DNA from: Galdieria sulphuraria
Lineage: Eukaryota; Rhodophyta; Bangiophyceae; Galdieriales; Galdieriaceae
DNA: 12,797 nucleotides
NCBI RefSeq assembly: GCF_000341285.1
Contig: NW_005178463.1
Location: forward strand, 195,501 to 208,297
Direction: 5' to 3'
In this document: piece by piece, positions 1-8,469 of the stretch
Layout: each line of letters starts with the position of its first letter
Numbering within the stretch: the stretch's first letter is position 1
The notes under the pieces: generated by a model
The model's database searches: none
Seen by the model: the letters and a program-made list of their open reading frames with translations, nothing else
Told to the model about the DNA's origin: nothing
Position numbers and translations under genes: made by a program

Positions 1-50
1 AGGATGGGTAGAACTTCAACAATATTACACAAGTGCACACATCGATATAA

Positions 51-509
51 TCGTGTCCGACTAGAGTTTTTGGTTTAACTCTGAAGATAAAGTCCAACTT
101 TTGGTATACAATTCCTAGAAAGCATACACAAACGAACAAAGTAGTTTGCAAATACACCGAAACGAAACCTAAAACATCTATCTATCAGCGCAGCAAAATC
201 AAACCATTTGCCACTACTCAAAATTCAACCAGAACAGCAACAACAACAAATATGAGCCCAAGCCTACTACAGTATGGCAGAGTCATCAAGTCTACAAAGA
301 GAATGACTTGTGTTTCTATATTTTACTTCTTTCTTCGTTGTTGGCATGAGAGGAAAAGTCTCATTGTTTTATTTACTTGGAATTGTAAAAAGACAACAAC
401 AACGACAACAACAACAAGAGAAAGTGATAATGTATGGGTTAGTAGTACATGGAATATTAATAATAGTTTTTGTCATAAAAGTACGAATTTGACCTATTTT
501 TTACCATAA
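51..509 (+). CDS. Thr/Asn/Lys-rich open stretch, possible terminal exon
   Basis: This frame is open for 153 codons from just after a TAA at 48-50 to the TAA ending at 509, the longest stop-free stretch I found. The only upstream-side ATG is at 252, so the product is either an 85-residue protein starting there or, if the upstream half is real, the last exon of a gene entering from the left; the CTAG at 61-64 could be a splice acceptor. The predicted protein is polar and rich in Thr, Lys and Asn, with a short hydrophobic patch (VSIFYFFLRC) and a run of eight threonines encoded by the CAA/ACA repeat. No domain is recognised. The A/C-rich composition alone lowers stop density, so chance openness is possible. 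Confidence 0.3.
   Translation, partial: SCPTRVFGLTLKIKSNFWYTIPRKHTQTNKVVCKYTETKPKTSIYQRSKIKPFATTQNSTRTATTTNMSPSLLQYGRVIKSTKRMTCVSIFYFFLRCWHERKSLIVLFTWNCKKTTTTTTTTRESDNVWVSSTWNINNSFCHKSTNLTYFLP
235..252 (+). repeat. CAA-type leader repeat before an ATG
   Basis: A short CAACAACAACAA tract ends two bases before the ATG at 252. CAA-rich leaders are common in some eukaryotic 5' untranslated regions and could mark a translation start. The same tract is also in frame with the longer open stretch that begins at 51, so it may instead encode threonine residues. Confidence 0.35.
393..417 (+). repeat. Interrupted (CAA)n/(ACA)n microsatellite
   Basis: Eight near-perfect ACA units with one ACG interruption. 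In the frame open at 51-509 they encode eight consecutive threonines; in the overlapping frame starting at 310 they encode Gln/Arg. It is a typical slippage-prone trinucleotide repeat. Confidence 0.8.
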
Positions 510-2194
510 AGGAAAATTGTATTGTCGACTTTACAAAAGAAAAGGGCACTATTTGCACACTTACGACTATTCCTGCACATCACTATATAAGTAGAACTAC
601 AGACGGTCCTGATTTTGAACAACAAATAGGGTATCGAGTTAGCTTTACTGGTCGACTGTCGATTTTGCTTGTACCTGTTTGAGACAAATCTTTATCTTTT
701 GACTCTTAAAACGAACTTATTTGTTACCTCATGATAGTATGATAAAGCAACTAGTCGTCATTTCTTTTCCGAAAACGTCGATGTAAAAACTTTTCAGAAG
801 CTTTTTTCATTGGAAATCCCGATCACAAAAAATCTCTTTGTCCCGTGATAGCTGCGTCGCATTTGTAGGGATAGACAATTGATAGTCCAAATGATCAATT
901 CAAGACAATTTCGTCAGTTGAATCAAGTAATCTTTGACAAGTGAACTTGCAGTATCATGAACGTGTACAACATACTGTTCTCTGTGATCTAAAATCTACT
1001 ACTGATTTATCTAAACATATTGCAATGCCCTCATGTTGAAACCATCATATGATTATTTATGCTCCAGAACATTTCCATCTTACATGTTCGACCCTAAAAC
1101 CAGCTTGATATGAAGTTAGTCATCTAGTCGATAAGGATAAGAAAATATCTCTATTTCTGTCTTCTCTATCCTTCATAAGCGTAGAATGGTAAAATGGTGA
1201 AAATCATGTTTTTTAGAGTTGTAATATGTTCTTACAAGAAAAGGGATGAATATGATAAAAAGTAGTATTCAAAGACTGCGAGATAATGTAAATTCAAAGA
1301 AAGAAGCAACAAGATTGCAGTCAAAGTTCTATACAAACGATCTACTGGGAATAGAAATTGAACTTGTCCTAGTACGACCTACTGATTGTTTTCCCTTATT
1401 CATATGAATTGTCATAAAATGAAAAAAATTTATGTTTTACATAGTATATACTTTTCAATGAAAGAATATAGAAAGGTCAGTTGAAAAAAATTCAAGCAAA
1501 AGAAGTAAATGAATGCTTCCCTGGCTTCACAGGGTTAAAATATCAGACCCATGATTTACAGATTTTGAGGTTGATTCTCACAAAAAGCAGAATCAATTCT
1601 GAGATTTTTACACAAGTAGCAGCAAAACACAAACTTATTGTCCTGTTCTAATTTCAGGATCCTTTTGTATATCCTTTGATGCTCGAACCTTTTCGCAACC
1701 TTTGGTGGTAATCTTGGACTATTACCACAATTGATTCAAGTGATAAATAACAATGTATTTATGCCGTACCAATACCTTGTTTCTATTGATGAGTTGAGTT
1801 TGAATCTTATTTTAGTGTGATATCCGAAACAATTCTGGTTATAGCTGTATTGAAGGAAGTAATAATCACTTGCTTGAGAGTACTACTCTGAATCTTACCA
1901 CTTCTAGTTAAATCTCAGCGGGATATGGCTTAATTATTCTAGTAGACACGTAAGAAAAGGTCTATTTGATTTCTTCTTTCTCAACTTATCTAGAAACTGG
2001 TTACTGTTTTATATTACTTGAATTGTATACTGAATTCAATGATTTACTGTTCATTGGAAAGAAAGTAAGATATTTCTTGATACTGCTCATTTAAAATGAC
2101 TTTTTGTGTAAGAATTGGTCATATGTTGATTACTAGTCGAATATTTCATCAAGACAAAATTCTGTTTCATAAGTTAATGAAATGTCCTCTATAG
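510..2194. other. No recognisable gene
   Basis: A+T-rich DNA with frequent stops in the frames I read. I found no convincing coding segment, RNA gene or repeat. It could hold untranslated, intronic or fully decayed sequence. Confidence 0.5.
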
Positions 2195-2470
2195 TTGATT
2201 CAACTTTTTGAATTCTTAAAGATTATACTGAATTTATCGAACGAATTAGTCCGTATCCCGAGAAAAACGATTTGTCATATAGTATTAATAGTAGTATTAT
2301 TACTAAGGATACAGAAGACTAGGGAGATGAAGACTTGGTTTGAGAAAAACTTGGTAGTGTTTGAGTCTCCAATAATTCCTCCGCGATACTTGCACTTTAT
2401 TTGCGATACCGGATATGTTTTTCTTGATCGTTTCATCCTAGATAGCTTCGCGAATCGACTCAAGCCGTGA
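2195..2470 (+). pseudogene. Isolated 91-codon open frame, possible relic
   Basis: This frame begins with TTG directly after a TAG and runs 91 codons to TGA at 2468-2470; there is no ATG start. The translation has a Leu/Ile/Val-rich amphipathic N-terminal third (QLFEFLKIILNLSNELVRIP), a hydrophobic patch near residues 27-38, and a mixed charged C-terminal half. It resembles a piece of an alpha-helical protein, but I recognise no family. An antisense frame of 73 codons overlaps it and is probably its shadow. Both neighbours are empty, so this would be a fragment or a single exon; chance openness cannot be excluded. Confidence 0.25.
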
Positions 2471-3273
2471 ATCGCATTATAACTTTGCAGCGCCATGAAT
2501 ATGTTGCTACTAGTTTATATATTTTGATATTAACTAGTTGTTTGTTCAGATATAAATATGTCAAACTGTATTTGATTCAATTCATAACTACTTGTTTTGA
2601 AGTACCTTCAGTTACATCATTTCGTTCCAACCATGCATTACTGAGTAAGGTATAGCCATTTGGCAGACAAGAATCAGGAATGCGATGTTAATTTCTTTCA
2701 AGTATTCACATTTTAATGCGTTGCTTGTTAGAAACGTTCGAAGTTGGCTATGAAATATAACCTAGTAATGAATGGAGTCAATGTGTTAGACAAGGTAACG
2801 GCACAACTCGATGCACAAAAAGTTGAATCAACGTCTTCATTCAAAATCAATTAGTTGATAGTAAGACTAATATAGTTTTCATCTTTTTAGGGGTATCTAC
2901 GAGAGAGTTGTTTGAATTGTCATTATGTGGACATTGGGTTATCCAATAGAGTTTCTTTTAGATAGTGTTTATATAAGATGGCTTCTTTAAGATAGAATTG
3001 ATACTTTATTGACTACTAGTTGTCGAGTTGATGAAGACTTTGTACCTTTGCACTTGAAATCTTGCTGTTGTATGTACAGAGTCTTTATATCCGAAGCAGC
3101 AGTGTTTTATGTGGTCTTTAGGTTCCTTGTATGCTTGATCCAAAGTCGAATTGTCCAAGATTATCTTGATTTGTCTAAAGTATTCTAGTCCTTACTCTAA
3201 AAGGATGATTTACAGCCTATTATTTGGATTACTTAAAATCAAGTCGAAGATCAATTCATTCGAGAATCACTAG
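2471..3273. other. No recognisable gene
   Basis: Only a 62-codon frame at 2467-2655 is open, with unremarkable composition. Otherwise stops are frequent and I see no repeat or RNA structure. Confidence 0.45.
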
Positions 3274-3618
3274 GTGAGAATCCGAATTGCAACAAAGCAT
3301 CAATTTTCCCTTGATATTTGTATGCTGTTTGCACCAATCGGCAAGATGGTCGACCAAAATTCAATTCTATACATATGTGGATTGAATTTCATGCTGAATG
3401 ACAATGTGTTTCTGGAATATTATGAGTATGTTACTATTGATGACCATAGATCAATGAGCATCTACAACTCTTGTATCTGTACGGAATTCAATGAGACTTT
3501 GTTTGAATACACTGATTCCTATCAGTATTGGTGTAGAACATTCTCCTTCTACTGCCTTGGCACCAAGCTCAACTTGCGTCATAGAATCATTATTTTTTTG
3601 ATAAAGGTATTGTGCTAA
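3274..3618 (+). pseudogene. Isolated 114-codon open frame, possible relic or exon
   Basis: This is a 114-codon stretch that starts at GTG right after TAG and ends at TAA. The translation is aromatic- and Cys-rich (for example EYYEYVTIDDHRSMSIYN), with no motif I can assign. The opening GTGAGA also matches a 5' splice-site consensus, so the start may not be a translation start. Only about one codon in six begins with G, which is weak for a real coding region, so this could be a chance frame. It has no coding neighbour. Confidence 0.25.
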
Positions 3619-4253
3619 AAATCTATCGCTTGTTTCTATTGACTGGTCGGAGAGTAGTCATCATATTGTTATCTTATCATTTCAAGAAAGTTGCAATTGC
3701 TGAACACTAAAAACTGAACTTTAATTGAAATGAAGTATGACAGCGATAAACTATGCCATTCATAGACTACAGAATCATTGATTTAGAACAAGATTCAACT
3801 AGGTTGTAGACGATTGGTCACAAACGAGCTGCAAAATGAAGCAGAGTAACCTTGCTGATACAAGCTATTTATCTCTTTTTTCATGTTTATATGTTATATA
3901 GTAAAAGATAAAGAAAATGATTCCTTTCATTTCAACTTTTATACAACTCGCTAAACAAAAAATACACCAATTTGCTTTGGAAGAAAATAGATGATGAAAG
4001 ATACAAGGTGAAAAAAGAAAGAAATGGCTTCCTAGTTCAATAGACTACAGAGATAGTGTTATGAGCCAAAAGTCTTGACTTTGATTCTCATTAGAAACAT
4101 CAACGATATTCTGGTCGTCAATAGTAGAAAAAATATTCCCTACTAGTACTTCATACTGGTAACAGTAGAATGTTTATGGTACTTTGTTTTGTTTATCCAT
4201 TCTACTGATATGCATGGCCGGTACTCGCACACAATAAAATAAGAAGTAGGCTG
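3619..4253. other. No recognisable gene
   Basis: A short block near 3760-3800 (ACTACAGAATCAT followed by AGATTCAACT) loosely resembles one near 5685-5725. The match is too short and diverged to call a repeat. Nothing else stands out. Confidence 0.4.
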
Positions 4254-4544
4254 TTGAAACAAAATGGTTTGTTATTCCATGGCATCCCTAATCGTTGCCC
4301 AATGCTTCAAAGACCTGATTACTTAGGCATTCTTTATCCTTTTCACACTGACTCTATTCTTCCTATTCTTTTTTTCTTATTGAAAATGAATATCATACAA
4401 TTCTCATTGATAGAAGACAATCAAATTTCTATTCGAAAACAACCTTACTTGCAGAATCATTATTTGCATTTCTGTAGATATTATTCTCTATATAGTTGTA
4501 ACTTTCTTTACTGGTTTAGAAAGTCTATACAACAACATTTATAG
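4254..4544 (+). pseudogene. Isolated 96-codon open frame
   Basis: Starts at TTG, not ATG, and runs 96 codons to TAG. The translation has a hydrophobic stretch in the middle (GILYPFHTDSILPILFFLL) and a Tyr/Phe/His-rich C-terminal half. G-initial codons are scarce, which argues against a strongly coding sequence, and no family is recognised. It lies just upstream of the minus-strand cyclophilin-like fragment with no evident relation to it. Confidence 0.2.
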
Positions 4545-4618
4545 GAAGAATAATACTAAGTTTATGATTCAACTTGATCTCGATACTAGTATTCTATGAA
4601 GGAATATATCATTTCTCA

Positions 4619-4843
4619 TCATACTCGACGAATGGTTTTAGATTCGACCTTATCAATCAATCTTTGTCCATCAACAACTTGACCGAAAGGAAGGTGCTTG
4701 TATTTATTTCTATTGCAAAAATCATTGATGTCTTGGTATAAACTGGCGGAAATGATTACAAAAGCAGAATTTACTATCTGATTTGCACATTTGACGTCAA
4801 CAATAACAGCAACTCTTACAAGAGATAGGACAACACTTCTCAC
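4619..4843 (-). pseudogene. Decayed cyclophilin-type peptidyl-prolyl isomerase fragment
   Basis: Cyclophilins are cis-trans prolyl isomerases with an eight-stranded barrel. On the minus strand at 4640-4688 the translation reads FGQVVDGQRLIDKVES, matching the conserved late segment of the fold (F-G-x-V-V-x-G-x-x-V/I-V/I-x-K-V/I-E). About 25 residues upstream NSAFVIIS resembles the GSQFFI strand, and further upstream VVLSLV resembles the VLSMAN segment. These occur in the family's order in one frame, but the loop between the last two segments is longer than usual and the active-site residues I would expect are not preserved. The frame starts without a credible N-terminal half and stops soon after the motif, short of the usual C-terminus. 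I read it as an old truncated copy. A chance match of the short motif remains possible. Confidence 0.42.
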
Positions 4844-5869
4844 TACAGCACTATTCTCGAAGAGTCATAAACATACTATTTCTTCTATAGTTCCTCACCT
4901 ATTTAGAATTGTGGTTGGTGTTTTACGACTACTCTCTTTCCCTATGTTGTGAATTCAATATATCTCTCAATTTTGGAAGGGATATATTTTTCTATCTAAT
5001 CAACAAGACTAGAGACAATAGGAATATGAGCTAGTGTCCAGGAACCAGTTTGAATTCAACTGATTTCAAGATCATAGTTTCTGTTATGTTGAACAGAGTT
5101 TAAACTGTATTGAGTGGAAACAAGTAATTTTACAAAATAGAGCAATCAACTATCAAACTAGTGAATAGACCAAGTGCTCTGCTTGATAGAATCAGATCGA
5201 GGTCGTTGAATGAAGAATAGTCAATTGTTTCTCAAGCACCTTTGATTCTCTTGTTCACGGAGCCTTACCTAAAGAATTGCACGAGTTGGTCATAAATAGA
5301 GTACCTTTGGTTTTTGTCATATTATTCATGCCTAGTGATAAGGTCAATTTTAAGTTGTCGAGAGAGGGACTTTAATGTACCTTGGCTACTTTTCTATTGA
5401 ACTTGGTGTCATGACTTGACCTTGTTCATATGAATTCATATTCTTGTTATGAATACTGTATTTGAAGAGTACCTATTATATGCTATTTAAATTTACCCTT
5501 AACTTTTTTTTCACTGTTTATCATACAGATTATCATACAACTCAGTTTCATAAAAGCCTTGGTATCGTTGAGACTATCAAGTTTTATGGCTATGAATTGT
5601 ACAGTTTTGATAGAACCCAGTTGTCACCAATCTGTTCCATCAAAGATTGATTTAATACTGGGACATGCATAATGTCGCAGTTAACTACAGAATCATAGAC
5701 ATACGAGACAATTCAACTGAATTGGACGGAACTGTATGCTTGGCAACTTTAGAGATCATTCCTATTTAGATAGAAGAACGCAAAATTCGGTTTTATGTTG
5801 TTTGAAAGATTTGAATCCACATCATAACTTGAAAAGATTGACGAAGAAGTACTTTGATCATAACCTTAG
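4844..5869. other. No clear gene; short open fragments only
   Basis: Short frames at 5462-5650 and 5736-5930 (about 60 codons each) have no recognisable content. A two-part plus-strand segment near 5127-5300 is open apart from one TAG but is too short to support. The plus-strand relic that begins at 5870 may have extended into this stretch before decay. Confidence 0.35.
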
Positions 5870-6151
5870 AACGGTAGTACTTCAAGTCATGCTGAGACAT
5901 ATGGTTATGTCCGTTTACTTCCTTTGGTGAAAAAAGTTGTCTCTTATCTTTGTTATATTAAGCTATTAGAAAATCAAGTTGATAACCTGGTACAGCTTTA
6001 ACTAGTACAGGGTGCCTTTCACAGCAGACTCTTTGTTATCTTTATGGATGAAGAATTGAGTTTGGCTTGTGTTGATTCATTGATTGAATGATTGATTGCT
6101 TTGTGTCATACTAGCATATTTACTTATCAATTGACAAATAATCGCACTTGA
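5870..6151 (+). pseudogene. Plus-strand protein relic with two internal stops
   Basis: One frame runs 94 codons from just after the TAG at 5867 to TGA at 6149-6151, interrupted only by TAA at 5999 and TGA at 6089. No ATG opens it. The translation looks like an alpha-helical protein: YGYVRLLPLVKKVVSYLCYI, then IKLLENQVDNLVQL, then after the first stop FVIFMDEELSLACVDSLIE. About a quarter of codons begin with G, as expected for coding DNA and more than in neighbouring open frames. The family is not recognised. It ends 65 bases before repeat copy 1 and could be an older gene next to the repeat insertion or a diverged 5' extension of the repeat. Confidence 0.38.
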
Positions 6152-6232
6152 ATTTGTAAAATTGACTGATTCCAGCATCTGAGGAATAGTAGCAGGACAA
6201 TTCTATTTAAAAAGATGATTTAAGAATTCGCT

Positions 6233-6436
6233 TTGGACAGGTTGTTGATTTGTGAGTCAAAGACAAGTTTTAACCATAGGAAAAGATACACATACCAGGT
6301 AAATGATTCAAATAGGAGTAGTTTCATTGTGCATTCTCAAGTTGAGTACGTACGGACTGGATGGGACAGTGCTAATAGAATGAAATGGGTTGTTTCAACC
6401 ACACTGGGTTGTCCGTCTATTATGAGAGTCTTTTAG
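6233..6436 (+). pseudogene. First small open frame of repeat copy 1
   Basis: A 67-codon frame starting at TTG and ending at TAG. Its first 14 residues (LDRLLICESKTSFN) are nearly the same in copy 2 (LDKLLICESKTSFN), where the frame is then ended by a TGA. Within this block three of the four differences between the copies are synonymous and one is Arg/Lys, which suggests that the common ancestor was coding here. Both copies carry an in-frame TAA three codons before the shared Leu, so the segment may have been an internal exon entered by splicing. The CAGGTAAAT at 6296-6304 is a plausible 5' splice site. No family is recognised. Confidence 0.35.
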
Positions 6437-6496
6437 CTCATCAAGATCTTTTATCGTGACACTATAAAACTCTCTGTCCCATAAAAAGAGTCGTTA

Positions 6497-6551
6497 TACC
6501 CTAGACTTGGGTTCATATAGTATTTATATATCCTCGATAGTCTATTTAATA
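6497..6551 (+). promoter_or_regulatory. Conserved non-coding box upstream of the second small frame
   Basis: This 55-base block matches copy 2 at 12033-12087 at about 50 positions, better than the surrounding non-coding sequence. It includes TAGTATTTATATATC, which resembles a TATA element, followed by TCGATAGTCT. It ends just before the small frame whose start codon aligns between copies. A promoter or 5' untranslated role is inference from position and conservation only. Confidence 0.35.
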
Positions 6552-6552
6552 C

Positions 6553-6780
6553 CGATTGCTTCACGATTGTATAGAATTATTGGAAGAATTTACCCAAGTA
6601 GACTTGGCGGACGAAATACCAACGAGTATTAGTATTCTTTCATCTAAATACACAGAGGACAACCTAGTTGATAGTTTGCTTGACAAGAATCATAACGAAA
6701 GAAAATCCCCAAATTCCTTCCTTCATAGTTGCAAATCACTTTCAAATTATATAACAGATCGTAGACCGAAACTCCTTTGA
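6553..6780 (+). pseudogene. Second small open frame of repeat copy 1, start codon lost
   Basis: Open from 6550 to TGA at 6778-6780, giving about 74 residues if read from the TTG at 6556. Copy 2 has ATG at the aligned codon (12092), so this copy probably lost its start. The acidic, polar translation includes LLEEFTQVDLADEIPTS and DNLVDSLLDKNHNERKS. Aligned with copy 2 the codons stay in register for about 55 codons with no indel, and many differences are synonymous or conservative (E/D, V/I, L/F, K/R-type). That pattern indicates past selection on a protein. No domain is recognised. A conserved TAA lies just upstream in both copies, so this was probably the N-terminus of a protein or first exon. 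Confidence 0.45.
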
Positions 6781-6911
6781 ATCCATTGTTTCCAGAATTG
6801 AACCAACATTGAATCATATTGGTATAATGTAAAATAAAAAATTTTGTTGTTGTTCCATTGGGTCTGATTCTGCATAATATGTTGAGCACCAATATACACA
6901 CTTTTTACTGT

Positions 6912-7200
6912 TTTTCTGCTAATGGGAAAGGTGGGCAATTTGAAAGGAGTGTCCGATTGTAAATGGGCCCGCGCAATTTTGATTCGAAAATTGCCATCAT
7001 GGATGCGGGAAAGAATGGGCAAAATTGGAAAAGGGAGAAAGTGGGGAAATTGCGATGGGGGGAAATGGGTGGGGAAAGGGTGTGAGGAAATTGAAGAGGG
7101 GCCAACCCAAAGGCGATTGTATTGATTTGGAAATTGCCATTATGGATGCGGGGAAGAATGGGTAAATTGGAAATGGGGCATTTGAAATTAAGGACAGTGT
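6912..7200 (+). repeat. G-rich purine-biased block with internal duplication
   Basis: Composition changes abruptly: the plus strand is dominated by G and A with few C, unlike anything else in the window. A unit of about 50 bases at 6981-7031 (core GCCATCATGGATGCGGGAAA) recurs at 7124-7175 with a few changes, a period of about 143 bases. Shorter AATGGG-AAATTGGAAA motifs are scattered between and before them. On the minus strand several proline/phenylalanine-rich frames are open, but the two repeat units fall in different frames there, so they do not encode a repeated peptide. I regard the frames as by-products of composition. The block starts where repeat copy 1 fades. Confidence 0.7.
7057..7080 (+). 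other. Potential G-quadruplex motif
   Basis: Four G-runs of at least three are separated by loops of 4, 1 and 3 bases, satisfying the usual G3+N1-7 pattern. A further GGGG run lies at 7043-7046. Folding in the cell is not shown by sequence alone. Confidence 0.6.
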
Positions 7201-7236
7201 GTGTAAAAATCAATAAAGCCATTTGAAACAGTAAAA

Positions 7237-7503
7237 GATCATTCCAAGAAAGTTAACTTTGATTTCCACACTGAAAACAAAATAAAGAGCCAATGCTTTA
7301 AAGACACATTCTATGCAAAAGAAGAGAAGAATGACAAAAAATGGTTATTTTTTTACTCTTTTCAAAAATACTGGTTTTGAAGAACCATAACAAAAAAATA
7401 CGTTTCAATTCAACAAAAAAAAAACAGTCTGTAACATGTTTAGGTTCCACCTCAATATTGTTTGAAATGACTCCTTAAAATGGACAAGTACCCTTGAGAG
7501 TAA
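7237..7503. other. A/T-rich stretch without a supported gene
   Basis: Homopolymer A and T runs (7354-7360, 7415-7424) and frequent stops. It may be intron or spacer leading into the open region that follows. A 23-codon open fragment ending near 7533 is too short to call. Confidence 0.4.
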
Positions 7504-8142
7504 CGAGTTTGGAAAAACACAAGTGATATTGAGTTGAGTAGCCAGTTGAATGATATCATCGCTTGGTATACCAAGACACTAAACAAAGCTACAAGTAGTA
7601 AAAGTCAAAGAAAAGTTGTCCTTTTCGAAGCTCAAGCCTCTAAAAAACCTTGAGACAAAGACAACCAAAAAACACAAGAAAAGAACCCTTGAAAAGCTTT
7701 TTGTTTACCTGTTGAAGCATAACCATACTTGAAGGATTGGAGTACAGTCTTATCCATAGCCAAGAACTGTGTTCTAGTCGTCAACGACAAGGGCTTGTTA
7801 ATGTCTGTACGAAAAAAGTGAAGCAACTACAGCCTTGGAGATAGGTTTGGTTTTACTAGATTGTCTTAAGGTGATACCTACAAAAGTATGTTTCACTCTC
7901 CAAACACTGCCCCTACATCGGGACAACATTCCCCTACTATTCCCTCAAATCATCCATACAATAAGCGTATTGTACCCCTACATTTGTGAGACATTTCCTT
8001 TGAACAAGTCTCCATAAGTCTCCACGAAATCACCTTTACATATTCCGAAACTCCTTGATATCTCCTTTTCTAAACTCAAATATCAATTCATGATGTTGGT
8101 TGACCAATCTCAAGTACCAGATCCAAGAAATCACTTGTAATG
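7504..8142 (+). pseudogene. Series of open segments in changing plus-strand frames
   Basis: Four stop-free segments overlap in sequence: 7504-7653 (SDIELSSQLNDIIAWYTKTL), 7583-7732 (KKRTLEKLFVYLLKH), 7723-7821 (LKDWSTVLSIAKNCVLVVND) and 7802-8140, which has one TAA at 8015. The last includes ATTALEIGLVLLDCLKVIP and HIPKLLDISFSKLKY. Together they read like an alpha-helical, Leu-rich protein broken by frameshifts or short introns. G-initial codons are scarce (about one in six), weaker than downstream. A minus-strand frame at 7632-7826 is also open, so the coding strand is not certain. No family is recognised. Confidence 0.3.
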
Positions 8143-8184
8143 AAAAAAGTGAATTCGCTTTACGAAGCCCTTTCTTCTTTGCAA

Positions 8185-8469
8185 CTATGTCATGAAAAAG
8201 CCTTTATCAAATACAATAGAAGCTTCAATAACGTCTTTAAATACCAAGTTCTCTGTAAATTTGTCAATCTTTGTTGGTCCCTTTTTTGGATGAGACAACA
8301 AGACTTGGCATTGGTTTCTCATTAGATTGCTATTACTGTAGAATTCCCTGCCTTGTTGATTCTTAACCATCATCAAGTTAAACGACAGTCTTTTCCCATG
8401 TTTACCCAAAACCTTGATGACATTACACGCCCATTCTCTCCTATAGTTTGAGAGAGTGTTGTCATCCAT
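8185..8469 (-). pseudogene. Minus-strand open frame, unknown protein relic
   Basis: Ninety-four codons, starting at an ATG (8467-8469) and ending at TGA. In the same frame the sequence upstream is open to beyond 8733 except for a single TAG near 8479. About a quarter of codons begin with G, which favours this strand over the plus strand here. The translation includes REWACNVIKVLGKHGKRLSF and KDVIEASIVFDKGFFMT. DTTNW just before the TAG together with VFDKGFF faintly recalls the two Asp blocks of IS4-type transposases, spaced about 97 residues apart, but the intervening conserved residues are absent, so I do not make that call. Plus-strand frames at 8104-8444 also run open over this interval. 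Confidence 0.3.

Larger units (their letters stand above)
6216..6920 (+). repeat. Diverged dispersed repeat, copy 1
   Basis: This segment is colinear with 11762-12470 at roughly 70-80 percent identity in alignable blocks, in the same orientation. The best blocks are 6236-6274 versus 11780-11818 (36 of 39 identical), 6310-6345 versus 11852-11887, 6497-6551 versus 12033-12087 (about 50 of 55), the second small frame, and 6857-6881 versus 12393-12417 (25 of 25). Blocks between them have diverged and contain indels. Left and right limits are approximate because identity fades. It contains two short open frames described separately. It may be a duplicated gene fragment or a degenerate mobile element; I see no transposase or clear terminal repeats. 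Confidence 0.8.
6903..7236. repeat. Eleven-base inverted repeat flanking the G-rich block
   Basis: TTTTACTGTTT at 6903-6913 is the exact reverse complement of AAACAGTAAAA at 7226-7236. The pair brackets the G-rich block almost exactly and could be remnants of terminal inverted repeats. However, the left arm overlaps sequence partly shared with repeat copy 2, and A/T-rich 11-mers recur by chance, so this is weak evidence for a mobile element. Confidence 0.3.

Noticed and set aside
3730-5740. Repeat pair near 3760 and 5690 (ACTACAGAATCAT)
   Set aside because: Similarity is limited to about 13 exact bases plus scattered matches and does not extend.
6644-7222. Overlapping minus-strand frames of 85, 91 and 105 codons, rich in Pro and Phe
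   Set aside because: They are open because the plus strand is G/A-rich with few C. The internal DNA repeat falls in different frames in the two units, so it does not encode a repeated peptide.
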